Shown here: positions 1 through 7,660 of the stretch, one piece after another
Numbering within the stretch: position 1 is the stretch's first letter
How the letters are laid out: each line of letters opens with the position of its first letter
Origin: Dechloromonas sp. A34
GTDB lineage: Bacteria; Pseudomonadota; Gammaproteobacteria; Burkholderiales; Rhodocyclaceae
Length of the DNA: 64,000 bases
Assembly (NCBI RefSeq): GCF_026261605.1
Contig: NZ_CP102486.1
Coordinates: 2,232,001-2,296,000 of the forward strand
Direction of reading: 5' to 3'
Position numbers and translations under genes: made by a program
Notes under the pieces: generated by a model
Seen by the model: the letters and a program-made list of their open reading frames with translations, nothing else
Database searches by the model: none
What the model was told of the DNA's origin: nothing

Positions 1-43
1 ATTGGCCGGTATGATGAAGGCAATTTTATGGGGAGAATAAGAC

Positions 44-877
44 ATGGCTTACGAAGCTCAAATCAGCCGCAATAATCCAACCGCCTTTCTATTTGTTGTC
101 GACCAGTCAGGCTCTATGTCCGACAAGATGTCGTCTGGCCGGAGTAAGGCGGAGTTCGTCGCTGACGCCCTCAATCGCACCTTGATGAACCTGGTCACGC
201 GCTGTACTAAGTCAGAGGGTGTTCGGGACTACTTTGAGGTCGGTGTTCTCGGCTACGGCGGCCAAGGTGTTTCGAATGGCTTTTCCGGCCCTCTCGGCGG
301 CAGAATCCTCAACCCGGTCTCCGCTATCGAGCAGAATCCTGCTCGCGTCGAAGACCGCAAGCGAAAGATGGACGACGGCGCTGGCGGAATCGTCGAGACC
401 ACCGTCAAGTTCCCGGTGTGGTTTGACCCTATCGCCACGGGTGGCACCCCGATGCGCGAAGCGTTGACCAAGGCTGCTGAAGAGCTTGTCGTTTGGTGCG
501 ACGCTCATCCTGAAAGCTATCCCCCCACGATTCTGCATGTCACCGACGGTGAATCCACTGACGGAGATCCGGAAGAGATCGCCGGTCATCTACGCCAGAT
601 CCGTACCAACGACGGCGAGGTCCTGATCCTCAATATCCATGTCAGCTCCCTCGGCAACGATCCGATCCGCTTCCCCCCTTCGGACGCAGGCTTGCCCGAT
701 GACTACGCGAAGCTTCTTTTCCGGATGTCCAGCCAGCTGCCTGAACACTTGATCCGCTTCGCGCAGGAAAAGGGACACAAGGTCAGCATCGAATCCCGCG
801 GTTTCATGTTCAATGCCGAAGCTGCCGAGCTCGTCGATTTCTTTGATATCGGAACCCGCGCTTCTCAATTGCGCTGA
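44..877 (+). CDS. von Willebrand factor A domain protein (TerY-like)
   Basis: A 277-residue cytosolic vWA protein. The metal-ion-dependent adhesion site is complete: D20-x-S22-x-S24 near the N-terminus, T135 in the GGTPM segment and D168 in the TDG segment. The start has a GGGGAG ribosome site about 9 bases upstream. It is the first gene of a three-gene block: a PP2C-like phosphatase follows after 7 bases and a kinase-like protein overlaps that. This vWA/PP2C/kinase order matches the TerY-P triad known from tellurite-resistance and phage-response loci, where the vWA protein is thought to be a phosphorylated scaffold. That role here is inferred from family and context; no Ter genes are present in the window. 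Confidence 0.85.
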   Translation: MAYEAQISRNNPTAFLFVVDQSGSMSDKMSSGRSKAEFVADALNRTLMNLVTRCTKSEGVRDYFEVGVLGYGGQGVSNGFSGPLGGRILNPVSAIEQNPARVEDRKRKMDDGAGGIVETTVKFPVWFDPIATGGTPMREALTKAAEELVVWCDAHPESYPPTILHVTDGESTDGDPEEIAGHLRQIRTNDGEVLILNIHVSSLGNDPIRFPPSDAGLPDDYAKLLFRMSSQLPEHLIRFAQEKGHKVSIESRGFMFNAEAAELVDFFDIGTRASQLR

Positions 878-884
878 GCTCCCG

Positions 885-1637
885 ATGAAGCGGGAGTTCT
901 CCGGAACCGTTCCGAAGGACCCTGGCTGCCCCGAGGCAAACGAGGACAAGTTCGCCTTCTCAGACGACGGGAAGCGGCTTGCTCTCTGCGACGGGGCAAG
1001 TGAGTCCTACGATTCGAAGCTATGGGCCGACTTGCTCGCTCGCAGGTTCATCTCCGATCCGAAAGTCAGGCCGGAGTGGGTTGCGGCCGCGCTCTCGGAA
1101 TATTCCGCCGCCCATGACTTTCAATTGATGTCCTGGTCGAAGCAGGCTGCCTATGAACGCGGCAGCTTTGCGACGCTCATCGGCGTCGAATACTTCGGCG
1201 AGCATCACGCCGTCGAGGTTCTTGCTATCGGTGACACCATTGCTTTACTCGCCAACAGCGGCAAACTGATTCGGGGCTGGCCATTTGAAGATCCGGAGAA
1301 GTTCAAGGAACGCCCGACCTTGCTGGCCACCGTCTCAGGACATAACGACTTCATCGGGGTTGGCGGCTTCTGGACTTCGCATGGAAGAACTTTCCACCTC
1401 AAAGACTTGGAAGCTCCTCGGCTGCTATGTATGACCGACGCCCTCGGCGAATGGGCTCTCAAAGAGGCTCTTTCCGGCGGTGCAGGCTTCACCGAACTGC
1501 TTTCCATGCAGTCTGAAGATCAGCTATCTGAACTGGTGTTAAGGGAGCGCTCCGAAAAGCGGATGCGCGTCGATGACTCGACGCTGTTAGTCCTCTCTTT
1601 TGAATGCGGATTGAAAGATGGCTTACCCGTCGCTTGA
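885..1637 (+). CDS. PP2C-family protein phosphatase of the vWA/PP2C/kinase triad
   Basis: A 250-residue PP2C-fold serine/threonine phosphatase. Metal-binding residues expected of the family are visible: E20-D21 in the ANED segment, D36 in the CDG segment, an aspartate in the later TDALG segment and a DDSTL segment near the C-terminus. The chosen ATG lies 7 bases after the vWA stop codon; an upstream in-frame ATG would overlap the vWA gene by about 65 bases and adds no conserved sequence. It likely reverses phosphorylation set by the kinase encoded next. The 3' end overlaps the kinase start by 20 bases, which suggests translational coupling. Confidence 0.8.
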   Translation: MKREFSGTVPKDPGCPEANEDKFAFSDDGKRLALCDGASESYDSKLWADLLARRFISDPKVRPEWVAAALSEYSAAHDFQLMSWSKQAAYERGSFATLIGVEYFGEHHAVEVLAIGDTIALLANSGKLIRGWPFEDPEKFKERPTLLATVSGHNDFIGVGGFWTSHGRTFHLKDLEAPRLLCMTDALGEWALKEALSGGAGFTELLSMQSEDQLSELVLRERSEKRMRVDDSTLLVLSFECGLKDGLPVA

Positions 1638-3252
1638 GCAATACAACCAGGCGTTCCAGCTGCATACGAAGCTGCTGACCGACCCTGAACTGAAATCGGG
1701 AACGGTCGCGACTTCCGGACTCGGCTTGCCTTTGGCGATCAGCGGCGGCTTCGCGCTGACCTATACGATCAAGGCGGGAACGAAGAAATACGCTGTTCGG
1801 TGCTTCCATCGGGAATCGAAAGCGTTGGAACGCCGCTACGAGGCGATCTCCAAGAAGATCGCGAGCTTACGCTCACCATACTTCCTCGATTTCAATTTCC
1901 AGCCGCAAGGGATCAAGGTCGAAGGCGCTCCATACCCTATCGTCAAGATGGCGTGGGCAAAGGGCGAGACGCTGGGTGAATTTCTCGAAGACAACAGAAA
2001 TTCCCCGCAAGCCTTAGCCAAGCTTTCGACGTCGCTCGAATCTCTCGCAGCTTTCCTTGAGAAAGAGAAGATCGCACACGGCGATTTTCAGACCGGAAAC
2101 TTGATGGTTTCCGACGGAGGCGCAACCGTCCAGCTGATCGACTACGATGGGATGTTCGTCGATGAGATCAAGGTGCTGGGAAGCTCCGAGCTTGGTCATG
2201 TCAATTTCCAGCATCCCAAGCGCAAGGCAACTAATCCATTCGACCACACACTTGACCGCTTTTCGCTGATTTCCCTTTGGCTGGCTCTCAAAGCCCTGCG
2301 GCTTGATCCGTCCGTCTGGGACCGGACAAATTCAGAACTCGACGCAATCGTTTTCCGTGCCAACGACTTCACCGACCCTGGATCATCCCCCGTCTTCGGG
2401 ATGCTGGCTGGCAACAAAGCTCTTTCCGGCGACATAAAGAATTTCGCCGCCGTCTGTGTCTCGGCGATGGAGAAAGCCCCCGCATTGGCCGACTTCATCG
2501 CCGGCAAGAATATCCCGGCACCTGCCACCGAGATCAGAATCACTGGTTCGTCTCAGCCAGGAAAGCCGAAACCTGGATACATCGGCGCCTACGATATCCT
2601 TTCTGCCCTTGATTACGATGCGTGCTTGCGCCGCGTCGGCGACAAGGTGGAAGTCATTGGCAAAATCATTGAGGTGAAGCTGGATAAAGCACGGAACGGC
2701 AAGCAATATATCTTCGTCAATTTCGGCGACTGGCGCGGCCGAATCTTCAAGATTTCGATCTGGAGCGAAGGGCTAGGCGTATTGCGTTCCAAGCCTGATT
2801 CATCATGGGTTGGCAAGTGGATCAGCGTTATCGGCCTGATGGAGCCGCCCTATGTCAGCAAGAGATATAAGTATTCTCATCTCTCTATTACGGTCGCGAC
2901 CATCGGCCAAATGACCGTCCTTTCCGAGGCTGACGCTCGTTGGCGACTTGCCGGCTCAAAGGTTGGTGGGCATGCCTCCGTTTCAGCTGGAAGCAACAAG
3001 GAAACCCTGGATCGAATTAAAGGCAGGCAGACCTCGGCGGCGCCGCAAGCTTCGAGCGCGACATCTGCTTCGACGAACCAAGCACTCCTCAACAAGATAC
3101 GAGCCTCGACCCAGCCTTCCACACCGACTAAACCGTCGCATTCTCAATCTCAGACGACCGTTCGGAGGACGCCGAGCTACACTCCGCCGACACGACCAAA
3201 GCAACAGGAGAAAGGTCTCGTCGCGAAGATTTTTGATTGGATTTTTGGTTGA
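1618..3252 (+). CDS. Protein kinase-like protein with OB-fold-like C-terminal region
   Basis: A 544-residue protein. Residues about 40-230 form a protein-kinase-like fold: HGD at 154-156 with N161 gives the catalytic loop, and D175-Y-D-G stands in for DFG. The usual VAIK lysine is replaced by R61 (AVRCF), which I believe is common in this TerY-P kinase branch. Residues about 335-430 look like an OB-fold beta-barrel (alternating hydrophobic strands around a GDKVEVIGKI segment), possibly nucleic-acid binding. The last 100 residues are Ser/Thr/Pro/Gln-rich, probably flexible and a phosphorylation target, ending in an FDWIFG tail. It completes the vWA/PP2C/kinase triad. The OB assignment is inference from the pattern only. 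Confidence 0.75.
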   Translation: MAYPSLEQYNQAFQLHTKLLTDPELKSGTVATSGLGLPLAISGGFALTYTIKAGTKKYAVRCFHRESKALERRYEAISKKIASLRSPYFLDFNFQPQGIKVEGAPYPIVKMAWAKGETLGEFLEDNRNSPQALAKLSTSLESLAAFLEKEKIAHGDFQTGNLMVSDGGATVQLIDYDGMFVDEIKVLGSSELGHVNFQHPKRKATNPFDHTLDRFSLISLWLALKALRLDPSVWDRTNSELDAIVFRANDFTDPGSSPVFGMLAGNKALSGDIKNFAAVCVSAMEKAPALADFIAGKNIPAPATEIRITGSSQPGKPKPGYIGAYDILSALDYDACLRRVGDKVEVIGKIIEVKLDKARNGKQYIFVNFGDWRGRIFKISIWSEGLGVLRSKPDSSWVGKWISVIGLMEPPYVSKRYKYSHLSITVATIGQMTVLSEADARWRLAGSKVGGHASVSAGSNKETLDRIKGRQTSAAPQASSATSASTNQALLNKIRASTQPSTPTKPSHSQSQTTVRRTPSYTPPTRPKQQEKGLVAKIFDWIFG

Positions 3253-3272
3253 TCCTTGCTCGCTCTGTAAGT

Positions 3273-3797
3273 ATGCGATTCATTCTTTTGCTTCTGGTTG
3301 CGCTGCCTGCATTCGCTGATGTTATTGGCGTTGTCGTAGGAGTTTCAGACGGTGATACCGTTACGGTCCTTGATGCCGACAAAACACAGCATAAGGTTCG
3401 CCTTGCTGGGATTGACTGTCCCGAAAAGGCTCAACCCTTCGGGCAGAGGGCCAAGGAGCGGATGAGCACCTTGGTATTCGGAAAAGAGGTCCGCCTTGAA
3501 GGTGATAAGCGAGATCGCTACGGGCGAACAGTTGCGAAGGTGTGGGTGTCGCCACCTGATTGCCAGCGCTGCCCTAAGACACTCGATGCTGGACTTGGCG
3601 TGCTGACATCCGGGCTTGCCTGGCATTACAAGAAATATCAGAACGAGCAAAGCGCTGAAGACCGCGAGCGTTACGCTTTTGCCGAGAACGAAGCACGATC
3701 AAAACGTGCCGGCCTCTGGTCTGTGGCTGATCCCGTGCCACCATGGGATTGGCGTAAATCTCGGCGCTCAGGTGAAGGGCTGGCTTCGAAAAGGTAG
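3273..3797 (+). CDS. Secreted thermonuclease (SNase/TNase family)
   Basis: A 174-residue staphylococcal-nuclease-like protein. The chosen ATG gives a clean signal peptide (about 15 residues, hydrophobic, ending AFA), so it should act in the periplasm or outside. Catalytic residues match the family: D26/D28 in the DGDTV calcium loop, R43, D48, E51 and R85. It degrades DNA or RNA with Ca2+. It begins 20 bases after the kinase gene and probably shares its transcript. A secreted nuclease on an element that has also destroyed comEC is notable, but nucleases of this family are common on plasmids. An ATG 36 bases upstream overlaps the kinase and would spoil the signal peptide. Confidence 0.88.
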   Translation: MRFILLLLVALPAFADVIGVVVGVSDGDTVTVLDADKTQHKVRLAGIDCPEKAQPFGQRAKERMSTLVFGKEVRLEGDKRDRYGRTVAKVWVSPPDCQRCPKTLDAGLGVLTSGLAWHYKKYQNEQSAEDRERYAFAENEARSKRAGLWSVADPVPPWDWRKSRRSGEGLASKR

Positions 3798-3805
3798 AGA
3801 CCAAA

Positions 3806-3840
3806 AGAGAGGGGCATCAACGATGCCCCTCTCTCGTTTT
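3806..3840. terminator. Bidirectional rho-independent terminator
   Basis: A 12-base-pair stem (AGAGAGGGGCAT paired with its complement, 5-base loop) is followed by CGTTTT on the plus strand and by TTTTGG on the minus strand. It lies between the converging thermonuclease gene and the minus-strand gene ending at 3858. A second perfect 9-bp stem follows at 3842-3862. Confidence 0.8.
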
Positions 3841-3857
3841 GGCCTGATCTTGCGAGA

Positions 3858-4151
3858 TCAGGCGGATTTGGCCGCCTTCTTCGCTTTTCGACGGCAGTTG
3901 TACCAGTATGTGACAGCGCCTTTCTCGGTGAGCGTTGCGCCCTGCACGAAGGCTGCGATAACCACATCCTTTTCTTCGTCCTTCAAGGCTTCGAAGATGA
4001 GCATCGCTGCATCCGCCTTGCTCTTGCCTTCCTTGATGACGGTTTTGCCCTTGGCGATGGCCTCCTTGATAGCTGCCTTTCCCAGGTCGATCTTCTTGGG
4101 CGGGGTGGCCGCTGCGGTGGTGTTGTCGGAAGTGGCTGCGGTCTTATCCAT
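3858..4151 (-). CDS. Small helical protein, unknown function
   Basis: A 97-residue protein of unknown function. The start is set by a GGAGG site 6 bases upstream; a longer reading frame upstream has no ribosome site. The N-terminal 25 residues are Thr/Ala/Pro-rich and look disordered. The rest is predicted helical and Lys/Ala-rich, with a segment GATLTEKGAVTYWYN near the C-terminus that recalls small phage and plasmid proteins, followed by a basic RRKAKKAAK tail that could bind nucleic acid. It overlaps the upstream 64-residue gene by 8 bases, so the two form an operon. Confidence 0.6.
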   Translation of the reverse strand: MDKTAATSDNTTAAATPPKKIDLGKAAIKEAIAKGKTVIKEGKSKADAAMLIFEALKDEEKDVVIAAFVQGATLTEKGAVTYWYNCRRKAKKAAKSA

Positions 4152-4338
4152 GATATTTCCTCCAGATTTGCTGAGTGAGTTTGTCGATGACGGATTGCGG
4201 AGCGGTCTCGAATCCGGCGATGTCATCCAGCAAGCCGAGTAGGGCGTCGGTGAAGTCCTCGAACTCCATTCCTTCTCCGAAATCCTCGACGAGGATTTCC
4301 ACCAGTTGTTGCTTCTGATCGGCTGTTAGCGTGTACAT
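4144..4338 (-). CDS. Small acidic protein, unknown function
   Basis: A 64-residue acidic, probably all-helical protein (DFGEGMEFEDFTDALLGLLDD in its middle). The start was chosen because an AGAAAGGG ribosome site sits about 8 bases upstream; the longer frame has none. It is the first gene of a two-gene minus-strand operon and its stop codon overlaps the next start. I do not recognise a family. Its acidic nature beside a basic partner could mean a pair, but that is only a guess. Confidence 0.55.
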   Translation of the reverse strand: MYTLTADQKQQLVEILVEDFGEGMEFEDFTDALLGLLDDIAGFETAPQSVIDKLTQQIWRKYHG

Positions 4339-4489
4339 CGTTGATGCCCTTTCTCTTGACCACAGGGGCACCATCCAACCGATCCACTGGTCTGGCAACG
4401 GCATAGCCTAAAAATATTTCGGTGCTCGAAACATGCCGATCCATTAGACGCTGAGGTTTGATATCAACCATCGTCTGAGGAGGAAAATC

Positions 4490-4756
4490 ATGCTGTTTTC
4501 ATTGGGTCAAGTCGTCGTTACGCGGAACTGTCTCAGCTATGCCCAAGAGAATGAGGTCAATCTGACCGAACTCGTCGAGCGCCATGCCAATGGTGACGAT
4601 GGCGATCTGTGCAAAGCTGACCAAGCGCTTAACAACTTGGCCATTCAAACGGAGGGGCGCGTGTTCTCCTGCTACATCATCAACAGCGCAAAGTTCTACG
4701 TCATTACGGAATGGGACAGGAGTTATACAACCCTGATGCTGGCTGAGGACTACTGA
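4490..4756 (+). CDS. Plasmid/ICE-type small protein (conserved, unknown function)
   Basis: An 88-residue protein with a strong GGAGG site 9 bases before the ATG. It matches from memory a family that is very common on plasmids and conjugative elements: N-terminal FSLGQVV, a central HANGDDGDL segment, and a C-terminal ITEWDRSYTTLMLAEDY block. Database entries sometimes call this family a type I restriction subunit, for which I see no basis. Its presence supports the mobile origin of this region. Cytosolic, no membrane segment. It ends at a strong terminator. Confidence 0.7.
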   Translation: MLFSLGQVVVTRNCLSYAQENEVNLTELVERHANGDDGDLCKADQALNNLAIQTEGRVFSCYIINSAKFYVITEWDRSYTTLMLAEDY

Positions 4757-4799
4757 GTTTGGCGTGGAGCTTTTCGGAAGGCTGAAAACTCACATGAGG

Positions 4800-4823
4800 A
4801 AGCCCACTTTAGGTGGGCTTTTT
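4800..4823. terminator. Rho-independent terminator between converging genes
   Basis: AAGCCCAC, a 4-base loop, and GTGGGCTT followed by a T run. It serves the plus-strand gene ending at 4756 and, since the minus-strand gene stops at 4825, probably that one too. Confidence 0.85.
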
Positions 4824-4824
4824 A

Positions 4825-5445
4825 TTATCTGTACTTCGGGAACCGGCCGTCTTCGAGGTTCTTCATCAACTTGTCTGCCCATTGCAAATAGCGACTAACA
4901 GTTGAACTCAAGATCGATTTTTTAGCTACAAGCTCTTTATGAATATCGGCTTTCTTGGTGGCTTGGCTTGGATTCATCTTCAGCTTTTCGGCGATCTGCC
5001 ACAACCGTAGGCTTGTCGTTTCTCTCAGGTCATAGACCTTCAACATCAATTCCAGAGTCTCGAGCGTTGTCTTCCCAGAGATTTCACACCACTCAAAATC
5101 GGAAAGTAGCTCGTATTTTGGCCTGCCTGCTTTACCCGGATGGCGTTCTTTCAATAGCTGTCTGAACTGCCTGATGAGTTGATCCTTTGGCACCCACATA
5201 TTGACCATGACGCATAGATTTCGTTCGGTGTCATCTGGATCGAAAAAGCTACTGAAATCTTCTTCGTTGTTGACTACAAAAAGCCCGCAGTCGTGGTCGT
5301 GCAGATCATCAAGGTATTCCCCATTCTCTTTCATCCACTGATCGAAAGGGACATTTGTGCTGGTGAACAGATACGACAAATCGCCTGAATTGCTGGCCTT
5401 GACCGTTCGTTTTGCCCACTCATATAGAAGTCGGTGCTTGTCCAT
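4825..5445 (-). CDS. Hypothetical protein, 206 residues
   Basis: I do not recognise a family. The protein is soluble, charged and probably helical in its second half, where a segment around residues 140-200 (LRLWQIAEKL ... SSTVSRYLQWADKLM) reads like a helix-turn-helix-type or partition-type DNA-binding region. The gene is clearly AT-richer than the host genes. Upstream lies an inverted repeat (5458-5494) that could be its operator, which would suit an autoregulated transcriptional regulator. That is inference only. Confidence 0.55.
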   Translation of the reverse strand: MDKHRLLYEWAKRTVKASNSGDLSYLFTSTNVPFDQWMKENGEYLDDLHDHDCGLFVVNNEEDFSSFFDPDDTERNLCVMVNMWVPKDQLIRQFRQLLKERHPGKAGRPKYELLSDFEWCEISGKTTLETLELMLKVYDLRETTSLRLWQIAEKLKMNPSQATKKADIHKELVAKKSILSSTVSRYLQWADKLMKNLEDGRFPKYR

Positions 5446-5457
5446 TAGTCCCTATAT

Positions 5458-5494
5458 TTTGCAACACAATAATTGAAACTAATTATGTTGCAAA
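5458..5494. promoter_or_regulatory. Candidate operator (inverted repeat)
   Basis: TTTGCAACA at 5458-5466 is exactly repeated in inverse at 5486-5494 with a 19-base AT-rich spacer. It lies 13 bases upstream of the minus-strand gene starting at 5445, where an autoregulator would bind. The binding protein is unknown. Confidence 0.4.
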
Positions 5495-5758
5495 TATGCT
5501 TATGTCGTCAAGGTCAATAAAGTTGCATCCAAGCTGTTGTTGGATGTAGTCGCCGAGTTAATCAAAAGTCAAGTCCTCGGATAGCAACCCAGTGAGTTAG
5601 GAACGGTTGGCCCAGAGATAGGTATCCCAATACCGAATCGACGATCAATGGACACGATACATAAGAATCCATTCGCTAATCAAAGGACCTCCAACCCGTT
5701 CGCCGTGTAATTCGGTCGTTACCTCACTGTTATTAAAAAACTATTTCATTTTGTTAAT

Positions 5759-5787
5759 CAAAAGGACCTTCTAAGGTCCTTTTTTAT
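5759..5787 (+). terminator. Hairpin with T run directly before a gene start
   Basis: AAAAGGACCTT, a short loop, AAGGTCCTTTTTT. The T run leads straight into TTTGGAG, the ribosome site of the DUF5131 gene. It is either a terminator closing an upstream transcript or an attenuator of the downstream gene. Two more gene starts downstream have the same arrangement. Confidence 0.7.
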
Positions 5788-5799
5788 TTGGAGATTCTT

Positions 5800-6588
5800 A
5801 TGGCTAAACATAACCCTGGTGACCTCCTCACCTCCGACTGGAACCCCGTTGTTGGGTGCCAGCGTTACTCCGCTGGCTGCCGCGATTGCTGGTGGCTTGA
5901 CGGGATCATGCCCTGGCAAATTCGCCTCGGAAACCTACCCCAATCCGTAACTGAAGGCGAACCGACTGAACTTGAGGCTCGCTTCGATCCCGCGAAATTG
6001 CGTCCGAAGAAAGGCATCGTCGGCGTGGTCCAGCACGGTGATCTCTTCTGGGACAAGTTCTCCGATGTAACCATCCACCGTGTTCTCGATGTGGTTGATC
6101 AAGTGGCAAGTGAACGTGAAGCGAAAAACTTCTGCCACGCAAAGTTCGGTCGTGCAACCGACAACACGAAATACATCATCTGGACGAAGCGAGCCGAGCG
6201 CATGGCGAATTTTCTGGAACAACGCTATCCGCAAGGTGTTCCGTCCTATATCGGTTGCGGTGTCTCGGTGGAGAACCAAGCACTGGCCGATGAGCGCCTT
6301 CCGCACCTGCTTCGCATCCAAGGCCATCGCTTCGTAATGATCGAGCCGATGCTCGGGCCGATTGATCTCACGGGCTACGAAGACGTGGATTGGGTGGTGC
6401 TCGGCTCTGAAACGGGCCCTGAGCGCGCCCGTCCTTTGAATCTCGATTGGGCTCGCCAAGTACGAGATTTCGCTGTGTCGAACAATCTGCCGTTTTTCAT
6501 CAAGCAGGTTGGATCAAGCCACAAAGCACCTGTTCGCAGGCTCGACGGGCGGACTTGGGACGAATTCCCTGCTGGATTCGTTAAATAA
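5800..6588 (+). CDS. DUF5131 (phage Gp37/Gp68) family protein
   Basis: A 262-residue soluble protein. The N-terminus carries the family hallmark: W-N-P-V-V-G-C, then S-A-G-C-x-x-C, three cysteines that probably bind a metal or an iron-sulfur cluster. Further on are a GDLFWD segment, an IWTKRAERM segment and a GSETGPERARP segment, all typical of the family from memory. The biochemical role is not established; members occur in phages and mobile elements. The ATG was chosen because TTTGGAG lies 6 bases upstream. It is the first gene of the block leading to the DNA polymerase and helicase. Confidence 0.82.
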   Translation: MAKHNPGDLLTSDWNPVVGCQRYSAGCRDCWWLDGIMPWQIRLGNLPQSVTEGEPTELEARFDPAKLRPKKGIVGVVQHGDLFWDKFSDVTIHRVLDVVDQVASEREAKNFCHAKFGRATDNTKYIIWTKRAERMANFLEQRYPQGVPSYIGCGVSVENQALADERLPHLLRIQGHRFVMIEPMLGPIDLTGYEDVDWVVLGSETGPERARPLNLDWARQVRDFAVSNNLPFFIKQVGSSHKAPVRRLDGRTWDEFPAGFVK

Positions 6589-6605
6589 AAGTATCCGTGA
6601 TTCGA

Positions 6606-6628
6606 CGAGGAGGAATAGTTCTTCCTCG
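6606..6628 (+). other. Stem-loop upstream of the NADAR gene
   Basis: CGAGGAGGAA and TTCTTCCTCG pair around a 3-base loop with one mismatch. It precedes a second, terminator-like hairpin at 6645-6664. Together they could be alternative attenuator structures. Confidence 0.45.
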
Positions 6629-6644
6629 TTCGTACTGGATGTAT

Positions 6645-6664
6645 GGGGCCGAAAGGCCCTTTTT
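6645..6664 (+). terminator. Terminator-like hairpin before the NADAR gene
   Basis: GGGGCC-GAAA-GGCCCTTTTT: a short GC stem with a stable GAAA tetraloop and five Ts. It lies 20 bases before the NADAR start and after the end of the DUF5131 gene. Confidence 0.65.
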
Positions 6665-6683
6665 CATTATGAAAGGGAAAAAC

Positions 6684-7352
6684 ATGAAAACGTACAACAA
6701 AAACGAGGTCGTCTCGTTCCTGACAACCCGCGAAGCCTTCGGTGGCCTGTCTAACATGGCTCCTGGCTACCTGATTACGCTCTACGGTAATCGGTGCAGA
6801 ACCAGTGAGCATCTTTATCAGGCTTTGAAGTTTCCCAACCACCCGGAAATTCAGTCGGAAATCCTTGAAAAGCCGAGCCCGATGGGAGCCAAGATGGTTG
6901 CGAAACGGCGGGAATATCGTCCGCTCATTCGCCCTGACTGGGAAGAAATCAAGCTCTCGGTGATGGATTACTGCTTGCGAGCCAAGCTGAAGTGCAATTT
7001 TCAGCGGTTTGGCGATCTGCTTCTTTCTACTGGCAATGCAGACATCGTCGAAGTCTCGTCGAAACACGACACCTATTGGGGGTGTGTTCCGGATGGCGAG
7101 ATTCTTGTGGGCCACAACCACCTCGGTGTTCAACTGACCAATCTTCGCGATGAACTGCTCCGTGAAGGCGCTGGCGCGGGCCATCGGATGAAGCTCACGC
7201 CTCCTGCTGGTGTGGAACTTCGATTTAACGGAAGAACGGTAGGAGAGTTCCCGTTCGGTGTTTGGGACGAAACGACGTTCGACGAGTTTCGAGCTGCAAT
7301 CCGTACCAAGCACACCAACCGACTGCCTAGCTCAACCATTGGAGGTAACTAA
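6684..7352 (+). CDS. NADAR family protein (ADP-ribose-related hydrolase)
   Basis: A 222-residue protein with the NADAR signature: FGGLSNM near the N-terminus, then TSEHLYQALKF, a GAKMVAKR segment, a DYCLRAKL segment, and DTYWGC near residue 135. NADAR proteins are related to the RibX-type N-glycosidases; recent work places some in removing ADP-ribose from guanine in nucleic acids or in NAD-linked immunity. The start has AAAGGG about 6 bases upstream; an ATG 15 bases earlier is possible. It sits between DUF5131 and a small gene in the block that leads to the DNA polymerase, so it may protect the element's DNA from host ADP-ribosylation. That role is inference. Confidence 0.85.
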   Translation: MKTYNKNEVVSFLTTREAFGGLSNMAPGYLITLYGNRCRTSEHLYQALKFPNHPEIQSEILEKPSPMGAKMVAKRREYRPLIRPDWEEIKLSVMDYCLRAKLKCNFQRFGDLLLSTGNADIVEVSSKHDTYWGCVPDGEILVGHNHLGVQLTNLRDELLREGAGAGHRMKLTPPAGVELRFNGRTVGEFPFGVWDETTFDEFRAAIRTKHTNRLPSSTIGGN

Positions 7353-7353
7353 C

Positions 7354-7587
7354 ATGGCAAAACTCACTGTACTCCCCAACGGCAATGCCATCAGCATGCA
7401 ACTGGTGACTTCCATCATGCTTCACCCCGGCAAAGGGGTCTCTTGCCGTGATGACCAGCAACGAATGCTTGCATGGATCGATGTGGCTGACATCGAAAAG
7501 GCGAAGCAAGTTCGCCAAACGCTAATTCGACTAACTCAGCCTGGAGTGGCGGGGGCTGACCCCGATTGGCGTTTTCTCGAAGAATAG
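7354..7587 (+). CDS. Small protein, unknown function
   Basis: A 77-residue soluble protein. It starts 1 base after the NADAR stop codon, with a GGAGG site inside the end of the NADAR gene, so translation is probably coupled. The sequence (an N-terminal beta-rich part with an SIMLHPGKGV turn, then DVADIEKAKQVRQTLIR as a helix) has the look of a small beta-sheet domain with one helix. I recognise no family. It is followed by a strong terminator, so DUF5131-NADAR-77aa may be one unit. Confidence 0.6.
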   Translation: MAKLTVLPNGNAISMQLVTSIMLHPGKGVSCRDDQQRMLAWIDVADIEKAKQVRQTLIRLTQPGVAGADPDWRFLEE

Positions 7588-7612
7588 CTTGATCGCAACA
7601 GGGCTGGTTTGT

Positions 7613-7649
7613 GCGGGGTAGTGGTTGATCCACTACCTCGTTTTTTTTT
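7613..7649 (+). terminator. Strong terminator abutting the polymerase ribosome site
   Basis: GGTAGTGG and CCACTACC form a perfect 8-bp stem with a 5-base loop, followed by nine Ts at 7641-7649. The next bases are GGAG, the ribosome site of the polymerase gene, so almost no leader exists unless transcripts pass the hairpin or start within it. Confidence 0.85.
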
Positions 7650-7660
7650 GGAGATATGAA

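Larger units (their letters stand above)
5446..5799. other. AT-rich non-coding region with repeats and hairpins
   Basis: About 350 bases with no credible gene. It contains an inverted repeat next to the minus-strand gene; a perfect 7-bp stem (CATCCAA at 5526-5532 with TTGGATG at 5540-5546); a CCGAG/CTCGG pair at 5553-5580; a GGTAT/ATACC pair near 5620; and a recurring phrase TAATCAAA(A)GGACCT at 5677-5690 and 5755-5769, with a degenerate copy at 5558-5568. This density of structure upstream of a replication block could mean an origin, an antisense RNA or divergent promoters. I cannot decide between them. Confidence 0.45.

Noticed and set aside
1618..3252. Inactive pseudokinase because the VAIK lysine is Arg61
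   Set aside because: HGD, N161 and the DFG-like aspartate are intact and I believe the Arg is common in this family, so loss of activity is not supported.
4490..4756. Type I restriction subunit label for this family
   Set aside because: The 88-residue protein has no methyltransferase or restriction motif; the label seems to be a propagated annotation error.
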